A stretch of 64,000 nt of DNA from Firmicutes bacterium UBA1191 (GTDB lineage Bacteria; Bacillota; Clostridia; Peptostreptococcales; Anaerovoracaceae): assembly GCA_002310095.1 (NCBI GenBank), contig DBYH01000007.1, forward strand, positions 11,771-75,770, given 5' to 3'. Position 1 is the first letter of the stretch, and each line of letters starts with the position of its first letter. Positions 50,884-59,222 of the stretch are shown here, one piece after another. A program made the position numbers and the translations under genes. The notes beneath the pieces are model-generated. The model searched no databases. It saw only the letters and a list, made by a program, of their open reading frames with translations, and was not told the DNA's origin.

Positions 50884-52848
50884 CTAGTTCGCGAACTGGC
50901 TGTTGTAGAGTTTCGCGTAGAATCCGTTCTTCGCCAGGAGCTCATCGTGGCTGCCCTGTTCGACGATATCGCCGTGGTCGAGGACGAGAATGTGATCCGC
51001 ATCCTTTATGGTCGAAAGGCGGTGTGCGATGATGAAGCTGGTCCTGTTCTCCATAAGGTTCGCCATGGCCTTCTGGATGATGCGCTCCGTACGCGTGTCG
51101 ACCGAGCTTGTCGCCTCGTCGAGGATGAGTATCGGGGCGTTGGCCAGAATTGCTCTGGCTATGGTCAGAAGCTGCTTCTGTCCCGCCGAGATGTTGGTCG
51201 CCTCTTCGTTTATCTCCATGTCATAGCCGCCCGGCAGCGTCTTGATGAAGTGATCCACGTGGGCTGCCTTTGCCGCCGCCTCGACCTCTTCATCCGTTGC
51301 GTCCGTCCTGCCGTACCTGATGTTTTCCCTGATGGAATTGCTCGAAAGCCATGTTTCCTGGAGGACCATTCCGAACTTGCTTCTGAGCTCGTGTCTGCTC
51401 ATGCCCTTGATGTCCACGCCGTCCACAAGTATGCGGCCGCCGTCCAGTTCATAGTACCGCAAAAGCAGCTTGACGAGTGTTGTCTTGCCCGCGCCGGTCG
51501 GTCCTACGATGGCGATTCTCTGCCCGGCCCTCGCTTCGAAGGAGAAATCCTTGACGATAGGCTCGCCCGGAACGTATCCGAACTTCACGTGCTCGAAGGC
51601 CACGTCGCCGTCCACGTTCTCCGTGAAGTCGTACTTCAGGGAGTCCTTTCTGACCGCTTCTTTGACTGACTCCTTCACGTAGCTCAGCGCCGCCGCCCAG
51701 AGACTTTCGTCCCCGCGCAGAGGCTTGGCGTCCCTGGCCATGTGCGCCGTGATCGGCGCCGGCTCCAGATCGGTTCCGTAGGCTGCCTGCTCCTCCTCCT
51801 CGTCGAGGAGCTCGAAGATTCTCTCCGCCGCGGCCGCCGTCGACTGGAGCTGGTTGGCTATGTTGGCCACCTGCTGCACTGGCTGGTTGAAGGACCTGAC
51901 GTACTGGATGAAGGCCTGGATCTGTCCGATTGAGACCTTACCGTTCAGGGCCAGGTATCCGCCCAGGAAGCAGACCATTACGTAAGCCAGGTTGCCTATG
52001 ACCTGAGTCAGCGGCATCATGAGACCCGACAGGAACTGTGACTTCCAGGCGGACTCATAGAGCTTGTCGTTGTATTCGCTGAACTGGGCCTCGGAGATCT
52101 CCTCCCTGTTGAAGGCCTTGACGATGTCGTGGCCGGAGAACATCTCCTCCACGTGGCCGTTGACTTTTCCCAGGTACTTCTGCTGGTTCTTGAAGTGTCC
52201 CTGGGATCTGCCGACCACCAGCTTGATTACGATCATGGACGCCGGTATTACCACCATGGCGGCAAGTGTCATTATGAGGCTTATGCGCAGCATCATGATG
52301 AGGATTCCGACCAGGGTTATGATGGCCGTGATCATCTGCGTGATGCTGGCCGTCAGGGTCTGGTTGATCGTTTCTATGTCGTTGACCATGCGGCTCTGAA
52401 CGTCGCCGTAGGAGACGCGGTCAAAGTATTTCAAAGGCAGTCTGTCGAGCTTCTTCGACATGCGCTCACGCAGAGTGTAGATTATCTTCTGCGATACGAC
52501 GGCCATTACCCATCCCTGGATCGCTCCGAAGAGCCAGCTCAGAAGGTACAGGCCGAGAAGCACAAGAATGATCATGAACAGCGCGTGGTAATCCACGCCT
52601 GTTCCCATTACGCCCTTGACAACAATGTCCGTCGCCATTCCCAGAACCGTCGGTGAAACAATGGCGAAGACTGTGCTCAGCAGGGACAGCGCTCCCACGA
52701 GGACGAGCTGCCATTTGTACGGTCTCAGGTAACCGAACAGAGTCAGAATCGTGCCCTTGAAGTCCCTGGCCTTTTCGCCGGGCATCATTCTGGCGCCGGG
52801 TCCGTGCTGCTTAGGAGGATGCTTTCTCTCTTCTTTGATCTCAGCCAT
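50884..52848 (-). CDS. ABC exporter half-transporter B (catalytic NBD)
   Basis: 654 residues. After a 40-residue polar N-terminus, six membrane helices span about 40-330; an unusual linker of about 60 residues (365-425) precedes the ATPase domain with Walker A VGPTGAGKTT, signature ISAGQKQLL, Walker B PILILDEATSSVD and switch histidine IIAHRLSTI. The catalytic glutamate is present. Its ATG overlaps the stop of the other ABC gene (TGATG), so the two subunits form a heterodimeric multidrug-type exporter. Substrate unknown. Confidence 0.93.
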   Translation of the reverse strand: MAEIKEERKHPPKQHGPGARMMPGEKARDFKGTILTLFGYLRPYKWQLVLVGALSLLSTVFAIVSPTVLGMATDIVVKGVMGTGVDYHALFMIILVLLGLYLLSWLFGAIQGWVMAVVSQKIIYTLRERMSKKLDRLPLKYFDRVSYGDVQSRMVNDIETINQTLTASITQMITAIITLVGILIMMLRISLIMTLAAMVVIPASMIVIKLVVGRSQGHFKNQQKYLGKVNGHVEEMFSGHDIVKAFNREEISEAQFSEYNDKLYESAWKSQFLSGLMMPLTQVIGNLAYVMVCFLGGYLALNGKVSIGQIQAFIQYVRSFNQPVQQVANIANQLQSTAAAAERIFELLDEEEEQAAYGTDLEPAPITAHMARDAKPLRGDESLWAAALSYVKESVKEAVRKDSLKYDFTENVDGDVAFEHVKFGYVPGEPIVKDFSFEARAGQRIAIVGPTGAGKTTLVKLLLRYYELDGGRILVDGVDIKGMSRHELRSKFGMVLQETWLSSNSIRENIRYGRTDATDEEVEAAAKAAHVDHFIKTLPGGYDMEINEEATNISAGQKQLLTIARAILANAPILILDEATSSVDTRTERIIQKAMANLMENRTSFIIAHRLSTIKDADHILVLDHGDIVEQGSHDELLAKNGFYAKLYNSQFAN

Positions 52849-54608
52849 CAGTTCACCTCCTTTCCGGAATCGGCCACTTTGCCGAGTTCTTCCTCGCTCA
52901 GCTGTGAAAGGGCGATTTCTCTGTATATTTCACAGGAAGCCAGGAGCTCGTCGTGAGTTCCCTTTCCCGCTATTTTTCCGTCATCCAGGACGATTATCTG
53001 CTCAGCGTCCAGTATGGTGTTGATACGCTGGGCCACGATTATAAAGGTGCTTCCGCCGATGGTCTCCTTAAGGGCCTTTCTCAGAGCCTTGTCAGTGCTG
53101 AAGTCCAGGGCGCTGAAGCTGTCGTCGAAGACAAGGACTTCCGGATTCTTGACCAGAGCCCTGGCTATGCAGAGCCTCTGCATCTGCCCGCCGGACACGT
53201 TGGTTCCGCCCTGGGCGATCTCTTCCTTCAACCCCTTCGGCTTTTCGTTTATGAACTCCATGGCCTGGGCAATCTCCGACGCTCTGACCAGTTCTTCCTC
53301 CGTCGCCTCTTCGTTTCCGTAGCGCAGATTGCTCTCTATTGTTCCGCTGAAGAGTATGCCCTTCTGCGGCACGAGGCCGATGTGGCTGCGCAGCTCAGTC
53401 TGCGGCAGATCCCTAACGTCCGCTCCGCCCAGAAGGACCTGTCCCTCCGTGGCATCGAAGAACCTGGTGATGAGTTTGATCAGTGTGGACTTGCCGCTTC
53501 CCGTACCGCCGATGATCGCCGTCGTCTGTCCCGGCTGCGCCGTGAAGCTGATATCCTGAAGCACCTTCTCCTCTGACTCAGGGTAGCTGAATGAAACGTT
53601 TCTGAATTCAACAGGGAATGCCGGACCGCAGGAGACTGCTTTTGCGCTGTCCGGATCCGTGATCGAGATCTTCGTGTCGAGAACCTGTCCGATCCTCTTC
53701 ATGGAAACCGCCGCTCTAGGCAGCATTACGAAGATCATTGTGATGAACATGAACGACATGATGACGTGCATGGCGTACTGGAGATATGCCAGCATGTCGC
53801 CGATCATGAGCTTGTCCGCTTCTATGAGATGAGCTCCGGCCCAGACGATGAGAATTCCAACGCCGCTCATTATGAATGTCATGGTCGGCATCATGAAGGC
53901 CAGGCACTTGTTTACGAATATGTAGAGTCTCGTCAGGTCAATGTTGGCGTCGTCGAAGCGGCTCTCCTCCTTTGCCTCGGTCATGAACGCCCTTACGACG
54001 AGAGTTCCGGACAGACGCTCCTTCATGATGAGGTTGACTCTGTCCAGCTTCTCCTGCATGACTCTGAATCTCGGGAAGATGGCGAAGAACGAGAAGATCA
54101 TCAGGCCCAGCACGCATATGAGGGCCAGGCCGACGGTCCACGAAAGGGAGACGCTGGTCCGCAGAGCCATGATGACCGCTCCGATTCCCATGAGGGGGGC
54201 GAAGAGCATCATGCGCAGGGCCATGGTCGTGGCCTGCTGTACCATCTGGACATCGTTGGTGGACCTGGTTATGAGGGACGCTGTGGAGAACTTGTCAAGC
54301 TCCGCCGCGCTGAAAGCGGTGACTTTGCGGAAGATGTCGCTCCTCAGCTGGCGCGCCGTCTTCGCCGCCGTGAGGGTCGCAAAAAGGCTGCCCGTGATCG
54401 AACAGGCAGCTGCCAGCACGGCGACCAGGATCATGACTGTCCCGACCTCTCTTATGTGGTCCATGTCGCCCTTGACGATGCCGTTGTTTATGATATCCGA
54501 CATGTAGTTAGGCAGAGACAGCTCGCACCAGACCTGGCCGAACAGCGCCGCCATGACTATCAGCATGAACGGTATGTATTTTCTGTAGTAACTGAAAACT
54601 GTTTTCAT
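52848..54608 (-). CDS. ABC exporter half-transporter A (degenerate Walker B)
   Basis: 586 residues from ATG 54608; a far longer open frame upstream runs antisense through birA and is not coding. Six helices (about 15-300), then ATPase motifs: Walker A GGTGSGKST, signature VSGGQMQRL and Walker B VLVFDDSFSALD, where aspartate replaces the catalytic glutamate. The switch position reads IVAQRINTI, glutamine instead of histidine. These two changes define a degenerate site, as in the first subunit of heterodimeric exporters such as LmrC or BmrC. Partner is the overlapping downstream gene. Confidence 0.93.
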   Translation of the reverse strand: MKTVFSYYRKYIPFMLIVMAALFGQVWCELSLPNYMSDIINNGIVKGDMDHIREVGTVMILVAVLAAACSITGSLFATLTAAKTARQLRSDIFRKVTAFSAAELDKFSTASLITRSTNDVQMVQQATTMALRMMLFAPLMGIGAVIMALRTSVSLSWTVGLALICVLGLMIFSFFAIFPRFRVMQEKLDRVNLIMKERLSGTLVVRAFMTEAKEESRFDDANIDLTRLYIFVNKCLAFMMPTMTFIMSGVGILIVWAGAHLIEADKLMIGDMLAYLQYAMHVIMSFMFITMIFVMLPRAAVSMKRIGQVLDTKISITDPDSAKAVSCGPAFPVEFRNVSFSYPESEEKVLQDISFTAQPGQTTAIIGGTGSGKSTLIKLITRFFDATEGQVLLGGADVRDLPQTELRSHIGLVPQKGILFSGTIESNLRYGNEEATEEELVRASEIAQAMEFINEKPKGLKEEIAQGGTNVSGGQMQRLCIARALVKNPEVLVFDDSFSALDFSTDKALRKALKETIGGSTFIIVAQRINTILDAEQIIVLDDGKIAGKGTHDELLASCEIYREIALSQLSEEELGKVADSGKEVN

Positions 54609-54675
54609 CGCTTTTCCATTATATACGCATTCCCCTGCGCAGGCAAAGGCAATCTGAGGGGCTTTCCCCCGAAGG

Positions 54676-54704
54676 TTGATAATCCCCGTGCTCTGGTTTA
54701 CAAT
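54676..54704 (+). promoter_or_regulatory. birA promoter
   Basis: TTGATA (54676-54681), 17-base spacer and TACAAT (54699-54704), 22 bases before the ATG and divergent from the ABC operon. Confidence 0.7.
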
Positions 54705-54725
54705 TGTTTTCAGGAGGAAACAGGA

Positions 54726-55715
54726 ATGGCAGTAAAGGATTCGGTGCTCAAGGCGCTGGAAAGCAACAGAGACAAATATCTTTCGGGGGAGGAGCTGTCC
54801 GGGCAGCTGGGCGTTTCCCGCGCCGCTGTCTGCAAGGCGGTCAAGGCTCTCCGGGGCGAAGGGTATGAAATAGCGGCCGTCACCAACAGGGGCTACATGA
54901 TGCCTTCCGGTGACACGGCTATAAACGAGGAAGCTGTCAGGAACGCCCTTCCGGCCCACCTTCGCGGCATGAATCTCTATGTCCGCGACATTCTCGACTC
55001 GACGAATCTCGAGGCCCGCAGGATCGTTACTGATAATGCAAAACCAGTTCCGGCGGTCGTCATCGCCCGTCAGCAGACTGCGGGAAGAGGACGCCTCGGC
55101 AGAAGTTTTTACTCCCCGAGAGACGGCCTGTATCTGAGCATAGCCATACATCCCGACTTCGATATCAGCAGATCTGGTCTGGTCACAGTTGCGGCGGCGG
55201 CAGCCACCAGCGAAGCCATCGATGAGGTTTGCGGTTGTTCGACCGAGATCAAGTGGGTCAACGACATCTACCTGAAGGGCAAAAAAGTCTGCGGCATTCT
55301 GACCGAAGCCAACACGGACTTTGAGACAGGACAGATAGATTCCCTGGTCACGGGCATCGGAATAAACACTTCGGACAAGAGCTTTCCGCCCGAGCTGAAG
55401 GACATCGCGGGAAGCGTTTCCGATGATGATCTGACCGGACACGAAAAGGCCCTTCTGGCAGCGGCGGTAGTCGAAAAGTTCCTCCGCTATACGAAGGACC
55501 TGACCGGCTTCATGGATTCGTACCGCAGCCGCTCAATGGTCCTGGGCAAAAGGATAACTGTCTACACAGGCACGTACAGAAAAGACCCGACCCGGGAACT
55601 GGGTGGGCGACCTGCCTTTGCTTTGGGAATAGATGACGCCGGCGGACTGACCGTCGAATACGAAGACGGAACGAGAGAGACACTAACCAGCGGCGAGGTT
55701 TCCATACGCGTGTAG
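54726..55715 (+). CDS. birA: biotin-[acetyl-CoA-carboxylase] ligase / biotin repressor
   Basis: 329 residues from the ATG with AGGAGG 8 bases upstream. An N-terminal winged helix-turn-helix (about 5-60, EELSGQLGVSRAAVCKAVKA) allows DNA binding. The central ligase domain has the biotinyl-AMP loop ARQQTAGRGRLGRSFYSP and KWVNDIYLKGKKVCGILTE with catalytic lysine. A C-terminal SH3-like domain includes LGKRITVYTG. The enzyme attaches biotin to carboxylases or decarboxylase subunits. The protein has the DNA-binding form, so it probably also represses biotin uptake or synthesis genes located elsewhere. Confidence 0.95.
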   Translation: MAVKDSVLKALESNRDKYLSGEELSGQLGVSRAAVCKAVKALRGEGYEIAAVTNRGYMMPSGDTAINEEAVRNALPAHLRGMNLYVRDILDSTNLEARRIVTDNAKPVPAVVIARQQTAGRGRLGRSFYSPRDGLYLSIAIHPDFDISRSGLVTVAAAAATSEAIDEVCGCSTEIKWVNDIYLKGKKVCGILTEANTDFETGQIDSLVTGIGINTSDKSFPPELKDIAGSVSDDDLTGHEKALLAAAVVEKFLRYTKDLTGFMDSYRSRSMVLGKRITVYTGTYRKDPTRELGGRPAFALGIDDAGGLTVEYEDGTRETLTSGEVSIRV

Positions 55716-55729
55716 AATGAAACCGCATT

Positions 55730-55761
55730 AAAAAATGCCCTGCTCAGCAGGACATTTTTTT
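55730..55761. terminator. bidirectional terminator between birA and MATE gene
   Basis: AAAAAATGCCCTGCT and AGCAGGACATTTTTT with one mismatch. It includes the last codons and stop of the convergent MATE gene, so that gene's end doubles as a terminator arm. Confidence 0.85.
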
Positions 55762-57090
55762 GTACTCTTTTCTGCTTATGATGAAGAACGCGATGAGCGT
55801 CGCTATTCCCGTGATCGTCCATGAGATCGGGTAGATGTTCAGAAGCATTTCGAAAGTTCTGAAGGACTGGAAGATGGTGAATATCCAGATGATCCTGAGG
55901 ACGCAGGAACCAAGCACGGAGAACAGAGCCGGCAGGACCGAGTGGCCCATGCCCCTGAGGCACTGCCCGCTTATTTCATATGATGAGGCGATCCACTGGA
56001 AGAGGAGCGCCCTTCTGAATCTTACCATTGCCCACGGTATGACGATGGCGTCCGTCGTGAAAGCCAGGACGAAGATTTCTCTCCCCAGGAAGAATCCCAC
56101 GTTGCATATCATCATCGCGGTCGTTCCCAGTATCATGCAGTCTCTGAACACCTCTTTGCATCGCCCGGCGTTCCGCGCGCCGTAGTTCTGGCTCGTGAAG
56201 GTGACTGCCGCCTGGCCGAAAGCATTCAGCACGAAGTAGCAGAAGAACTCGAAGTTGACGCCCGCGGCAGAACCTGCGATGGCGTCGGCGCCGAAGCTGT
56301 TTATTGCCGACTGTATTACTATATTCGAGAAGGAGAACACCATGCTCTGAATGCCGGCAGGCACGCCGATCTTCAGAATCATGACGAGCTGTTCCCTTTT
56401 AATTCTTATTTTGTGATAATCCAGCCTGAACGGTCCCGATTCCTTCCGCAGCAGATAGATCAAAGCGCCGCTGTTGAGGATGTTCGCGATTATCGTCGCA
56501 AAAGCAACGCCCTTTACGCTCATTCCCAGGGCCACTACAAAGAGCAGACTGAGCCCGACTTTTATGAAGCCGGAGCACAGAAGGATAACCAGAGGACGCC
56601 TCGTGTCGCCTTTGCTTCTGAGAATCGCCGACGCGTAGATATAGATCATGAAGAACGGCATTCCCGCGTAGAAGATCCTCAGATATGTCGTGGATAGTTC
56701 TATGACGTTATCCGGTGAGTCCATGGCGACCAGAACCGGTCTGCAGATTATTATGCCGACCACAGCGATTATTACTCCCGCGAAAAGAGACAGGAGCACA
56801 GTCGTGTGCACGGCGTCGCTGACCCGATCGGGCCGTCCCTGGCCGATGAAGTTTGCTATGACCACGTTGGCGCCTATGGACAGGCCGATGAAGAGATTGA
56901 TGGTGATGTTGATGATCGGCGAAGTGCTGCCGACCGCCGCCAGGGCGTGGCTTCCCGCGAAGTGGCCCAGGATCATTCCGTCCGTCGCATTAAAAAGCTG
57001 CTGCACCGTTCCGGTTGCAGCAAGAGGCAGAGCGAAGAGGAGTATCCTCTTCATTAATGATCCATGCAGCATGTCGATCTCGTTAGCCAT
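55744..57090 (-). CDS. MATE-family efflux transporter
   Basis: 448 residues with twelve hydrophobic segments in two similar halves, starting MANEIDMLHGSLMKRILLFALP and including FNATDGMILGHF and GFIKVGLSLLFVVALGMS typical of the NorM/DinF-related clostridial branch. It would export cationic drugs or metabolites using Na+ or H+. Monocistronic with its own extended -10 promoter; AGGAGG is about 11 bases from the ATG, a little long. Confidence 0.92.
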   Translation of the reverse strand: MANEIDMLHGSLMKRILLFALPLAATGTVQQLFNATDGMILGHFAGSHALAAVGSTSPIINITINLFIGLSIGANVVIANFIGQGRPDRVSDAVHTTVLLSLFAGVIIAVVGIIICRPVLVAMDSPDNVIELSTTYLRIFYAGMPFFMIYIYASAILRSKGDTRRPLVILLCSGFIKVGLSLLFVVALGMSVKGVAFATIIANILNSGALIYLLRKESGPFRLDYHKIRIKREQLVMILKIGVPAGIQSMVFSFSNIVIQSAINSFGADAIAGSAAGVNFEFFCYFVLNAFGQAAVTFTSQNYGARNAGRCKEVFRDCMILGTTAMMICNVGFFLGREIFVLAFTTDAIVIPWAMVRFRRALLFQWIASSYEISGQCLRGMGHSVLPALFSVLGSCVLRIIWIFTIFQSFRTFEMLLNIYPISWTITGIATLIAFFIISRKEYKKMSC

Positions 57091-57120
57091 AATTAATGGG
57101 CCCTCCTGTCGGCCCGAATC

Positions 57121-57129
57121 AGTATAGCA
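57121..57129 (-). promoter_or_regulatory. extended -10 promoter of MATE gene
   Basis: Minus-strand TGCTATACT, 31 bases upstream of the ATG; no clear -35. Confidence 0.5.
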
Positions 57130-57267
57130 CTTTTTCCGCCATTCTCATAGTTCTTCACAAAGGCTTCACATAAACGACCGATTAACGACATTTAAGTGTT
57201 CTATTATAACAGTGTCGAAAGACACACCTCCTCACAATACAGATAATAATGATAATGATGACGAAGG

Positions 57268-57297
57268 AAAAACCGGAGAAAGGGGCTCCGGTTTTTT
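57268..57297. terminator. terminator of the ornithine degradation operon
   Basis: Arms AAAAACCGGAG and CTCCGGTTTTT around AAAGGGG, about 50 bases after the GlmL-type gene. A T run follows on both strands, so it could also end a plus-strand transcript; none is evident. The remaining intergenic DNA (57130-57260) holds a GTGTC-GAAA-GACAC hairpin (57212-57225). Confidence 0.85.
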
Positions 57298-57315
57298 CGT
57301 GCTTTTTGTGAAAAA

Positions 57316-57345
57316 GTGTCAAAGGGGACGGTTCGATTGACACAT
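57316..57345 (+). repeat. dispersed palindromic element, copy 3
   Basis: GTGTCAAAGGGGACGGTTCG followed by ATTGACACAT; core identical to the other two copies. It abuts the last base of the GlmL-type gene's stop codon. Confidence 0.8.
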
Positions 57346-59138
57346 TACTTGTTTCTGAACGGACAGTGCACGTGAGCGCAGATGTTGCACTCGCGGTTGC
57401 ACTTCGGACGTCCGTCCTCGCCGAGCTCTCCTATGCCGCAGGCTCTGACCATCTTTCGGTCCTTGAGAGCCGACTCTTCCATGATGCGTTCGCCCTCTTC
57501 TTTTGCCTTTGCGGCTTCGATGGCCTCGGCTTCCTCTTCCGTGATGAGACCGTAGTCCAGTTTGTAGGCCGTCATGTCGTAGCCCTGCTCCTCGCACTCG
57601 AGGATGTGCTTGATCATCTCCTCGCGGGAAGCGTCCTTTTCGGCAAGCTCCGACGCAACATCAGCCAGAGCTGCCGGTCCGTCAAAATCGTTGGCGGAGC
57701 CATCTGCCGTCGCGCTCTGCTGCGCGGTGGTCTTGATGCCGTACTGGCCTTCTTCCGGTTTCACGAACTTGAATCCCAGTGATTTCTCCAGCAGCTTGAT
57801 GGCCGCTTCCTTATGCTTGACGCTGAGCACTCCCAGGGACGCCATGATGTAGTCGTTGTCGACCGCGATCTTCGCGTGGTGGGTCGGGAACAGTTTCAGT
57901 CCCGTCTGGTCATATGTGCAGATGCGACCCATGATCTCCTCCCTGTGCGGGAGCCTCGTCAGGGCGCCGCCTGTTCCGACTATGTACTTGACCGGTGTCA
58001 GGTCCTTGCCTTCGGCGACAGTGCTGCGTCCGCTCGGACCGTATATGTATCTGATCTGGCCGGCGTGACGGTCAACGGCTTTCATTACCGCCTCTTCCGT
58101 CAGAATCTCGACCATCTTGATTTCGTCTTCATTTTTTGGAATAGCCCTGTAGGTCTCCAGTGTTTTGTCAGGATCAAATCCGGCTTCCGCGGCCTTCTCG
58201 CGGAACTCTTCTTCACCGATGGATTCGATGACTTTCATCCTGTTGACGTAGACTCCCAGGTCTCCCTCTACAGTTCTCTTGGCCATAGGCTCCGGAGCCG
58301 TAAGGATTCTTGCCACGTTGTCCGATTCTCTGCAGACAGAGTGAACATCTGTGGTCGCTCCGCCGACGTCTATGACGACGACTTCACCGATGCACTCGTT
58401 CAGTAGCTTGGTGGCCTGCATTACTGCGCCCGGCGTAGGAACGATCGGCCCGTCGACCATGTCGCGGACGTGCTCCATTCCCGGAGCGTTTGTGATGTGA
58501 TCCTCAAAAGCGTCCTGGATGATCTTCCTGCAAGGCTCGACGTTCATGTCGTCGATCTTCGGATAAACGTTTTCAACGTTGTAGAGTTTCTGGCCCGACT
58601 CCTCGTCAAAGATCAGTTCCATCTCCTCCTGGTTCTCGATATTTCCGGCGTAGATGACCGGCGTTCTCAGACCGAGGCTGCGGATCTTCTCCGCGTTGTC
58701 GATGGCTGTATCCCTCTCGCCGTAGTCCACGCCGCCGGCAATGAGGATAAGGTTAGGGTTGATCTCCTTGATCCTGGCCAGATCCGTTCTTCTGAGTTTG
58801 CCTGCCGTTACGAAGTGGATGATTCCGCCAGCACCGAGGGCAGCCTCCTTGGCCGCTCTGGCAGTCATGTCGTAGACCAGTCCGTGCACGGTCATCTTAA
58901 GACCGCCCGCCGCGGAAGATGTGGCGAGCATCTCATCGTACTCGAGACTGTCTATGCCCTGCTTCGCGCAAAGGTCGTCGATGGCGCCCTGAAGTCCGAC
59001 TCTCACGTCGCCTTCGAGCACCGATGTCGGCGCCTGGCCCTGGGCCCAGAATTCCGGCTCGTCGGTGTCAATATTTCTGAATGCGTTTACTACGGTTGTC
59101 GTCGATCCGATCTCCGCAACTAATACGTCAACTTTCAT
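57345..59138 (-). CDS. GlmL/MutL-type ATPase, probable aminomutase reactivation factor
   Basis: 597 residues. The glutamate mutase GlmL family is an actin-fold ATPase that is thought to maintain B12-dependent mutases. ATPase elements: VAEIGSTTTVVNAF near the N-terminus, VVVIDVGGATTDVHSV near 256 and YIVGTGGALTRLPHR near 390. After the family core (about 470 residues) comes an extension rich in Ala/Glu/Asp, ending in a cysteine cluster CGIGELGEDGRPKCNRECNI then CAHVHC (Cys567, 580, 584, 587, 592), a potential metal site. As the gene after oraE in the operon, it most likely serves ornithine aminomutase; this is inference. Confidence 0.85.
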   Translation of the reverse strand: MKVDVLVAEIGSTTTVVNAFRNIDTDEPEFWAQGQAPTSVLEGDVRVGLQGAIDDLCAKQGIDSLEYDEMLATSSAAGGLKMTVHGLVYDMTARAAKEAALGAGGIIHFVTAGKLRRTDLARIKEINPNLILIAGGVDYGERDTAIDNAEKIRSLGLRTPVIYAGNIENQEEMELIFDEESGQKLYNVENVYPKIDDMNVEPCRKIIQDAFEDHITNAPGMEHVRDMVDGPIVPTPGAVMQATKLLNECIGEVVVIDVGGATTDVHSVCRESDNVARILTAPEPMAKRTVEGDLGVYVNRMKVIESIGEEEFREKAAEAGFDPDKTLETYRAIPKNEDEIKMVEILTEEAVMKAVDRHAGQIRYIYGPSGRSTVAEGKDLTPVKYIVGTGGALTRLPHREEIMGRICTYDQTGLKLFPTHHAKIAVDNDYIMASLGVLSVKHKEAAIKLLEKSLGFKFVKPEEGQYGIKTTAQQSATADGSANDFDGPAALADVASELAEKDASREEMIKHILECEEQGYDMTAYKLDYGLITEEEAEAIEAAKAKEEGERIMEESALKDRKMVRACGIGELGEDGRPKCNRECNICAHVHCPFRNK

Positions 59139-59222
59139 CGTTGTTTATCCTTACATTATGCGTGAGGACGGAACGGGAGCGTTCGACAGAACACTCCCGC
59201 AACGTCCATGATATTGATTTGA

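Noticed and set aside
53766..54725. Long open frame upstream of birA on the plus strand
   Set aside because: It is antisense to the ABC gene; a promoter and ribosome binding site directly precede the birA ATG at 54726.
54609..55442. Long N-terminal extension of the ABC gene in the minus frame
   Set aside because: It runs antisense through birA; the ATG at 54608 opens directly into the first membrane helix as in the family.
57200..57300. Possible plus-strand small RNA or leader peptide ending at the terminator
   Set aside because: TATAAC at 57205 has no convincing -35, and the hairpin is explained as the terminator of the minus-strand ornithine operon.
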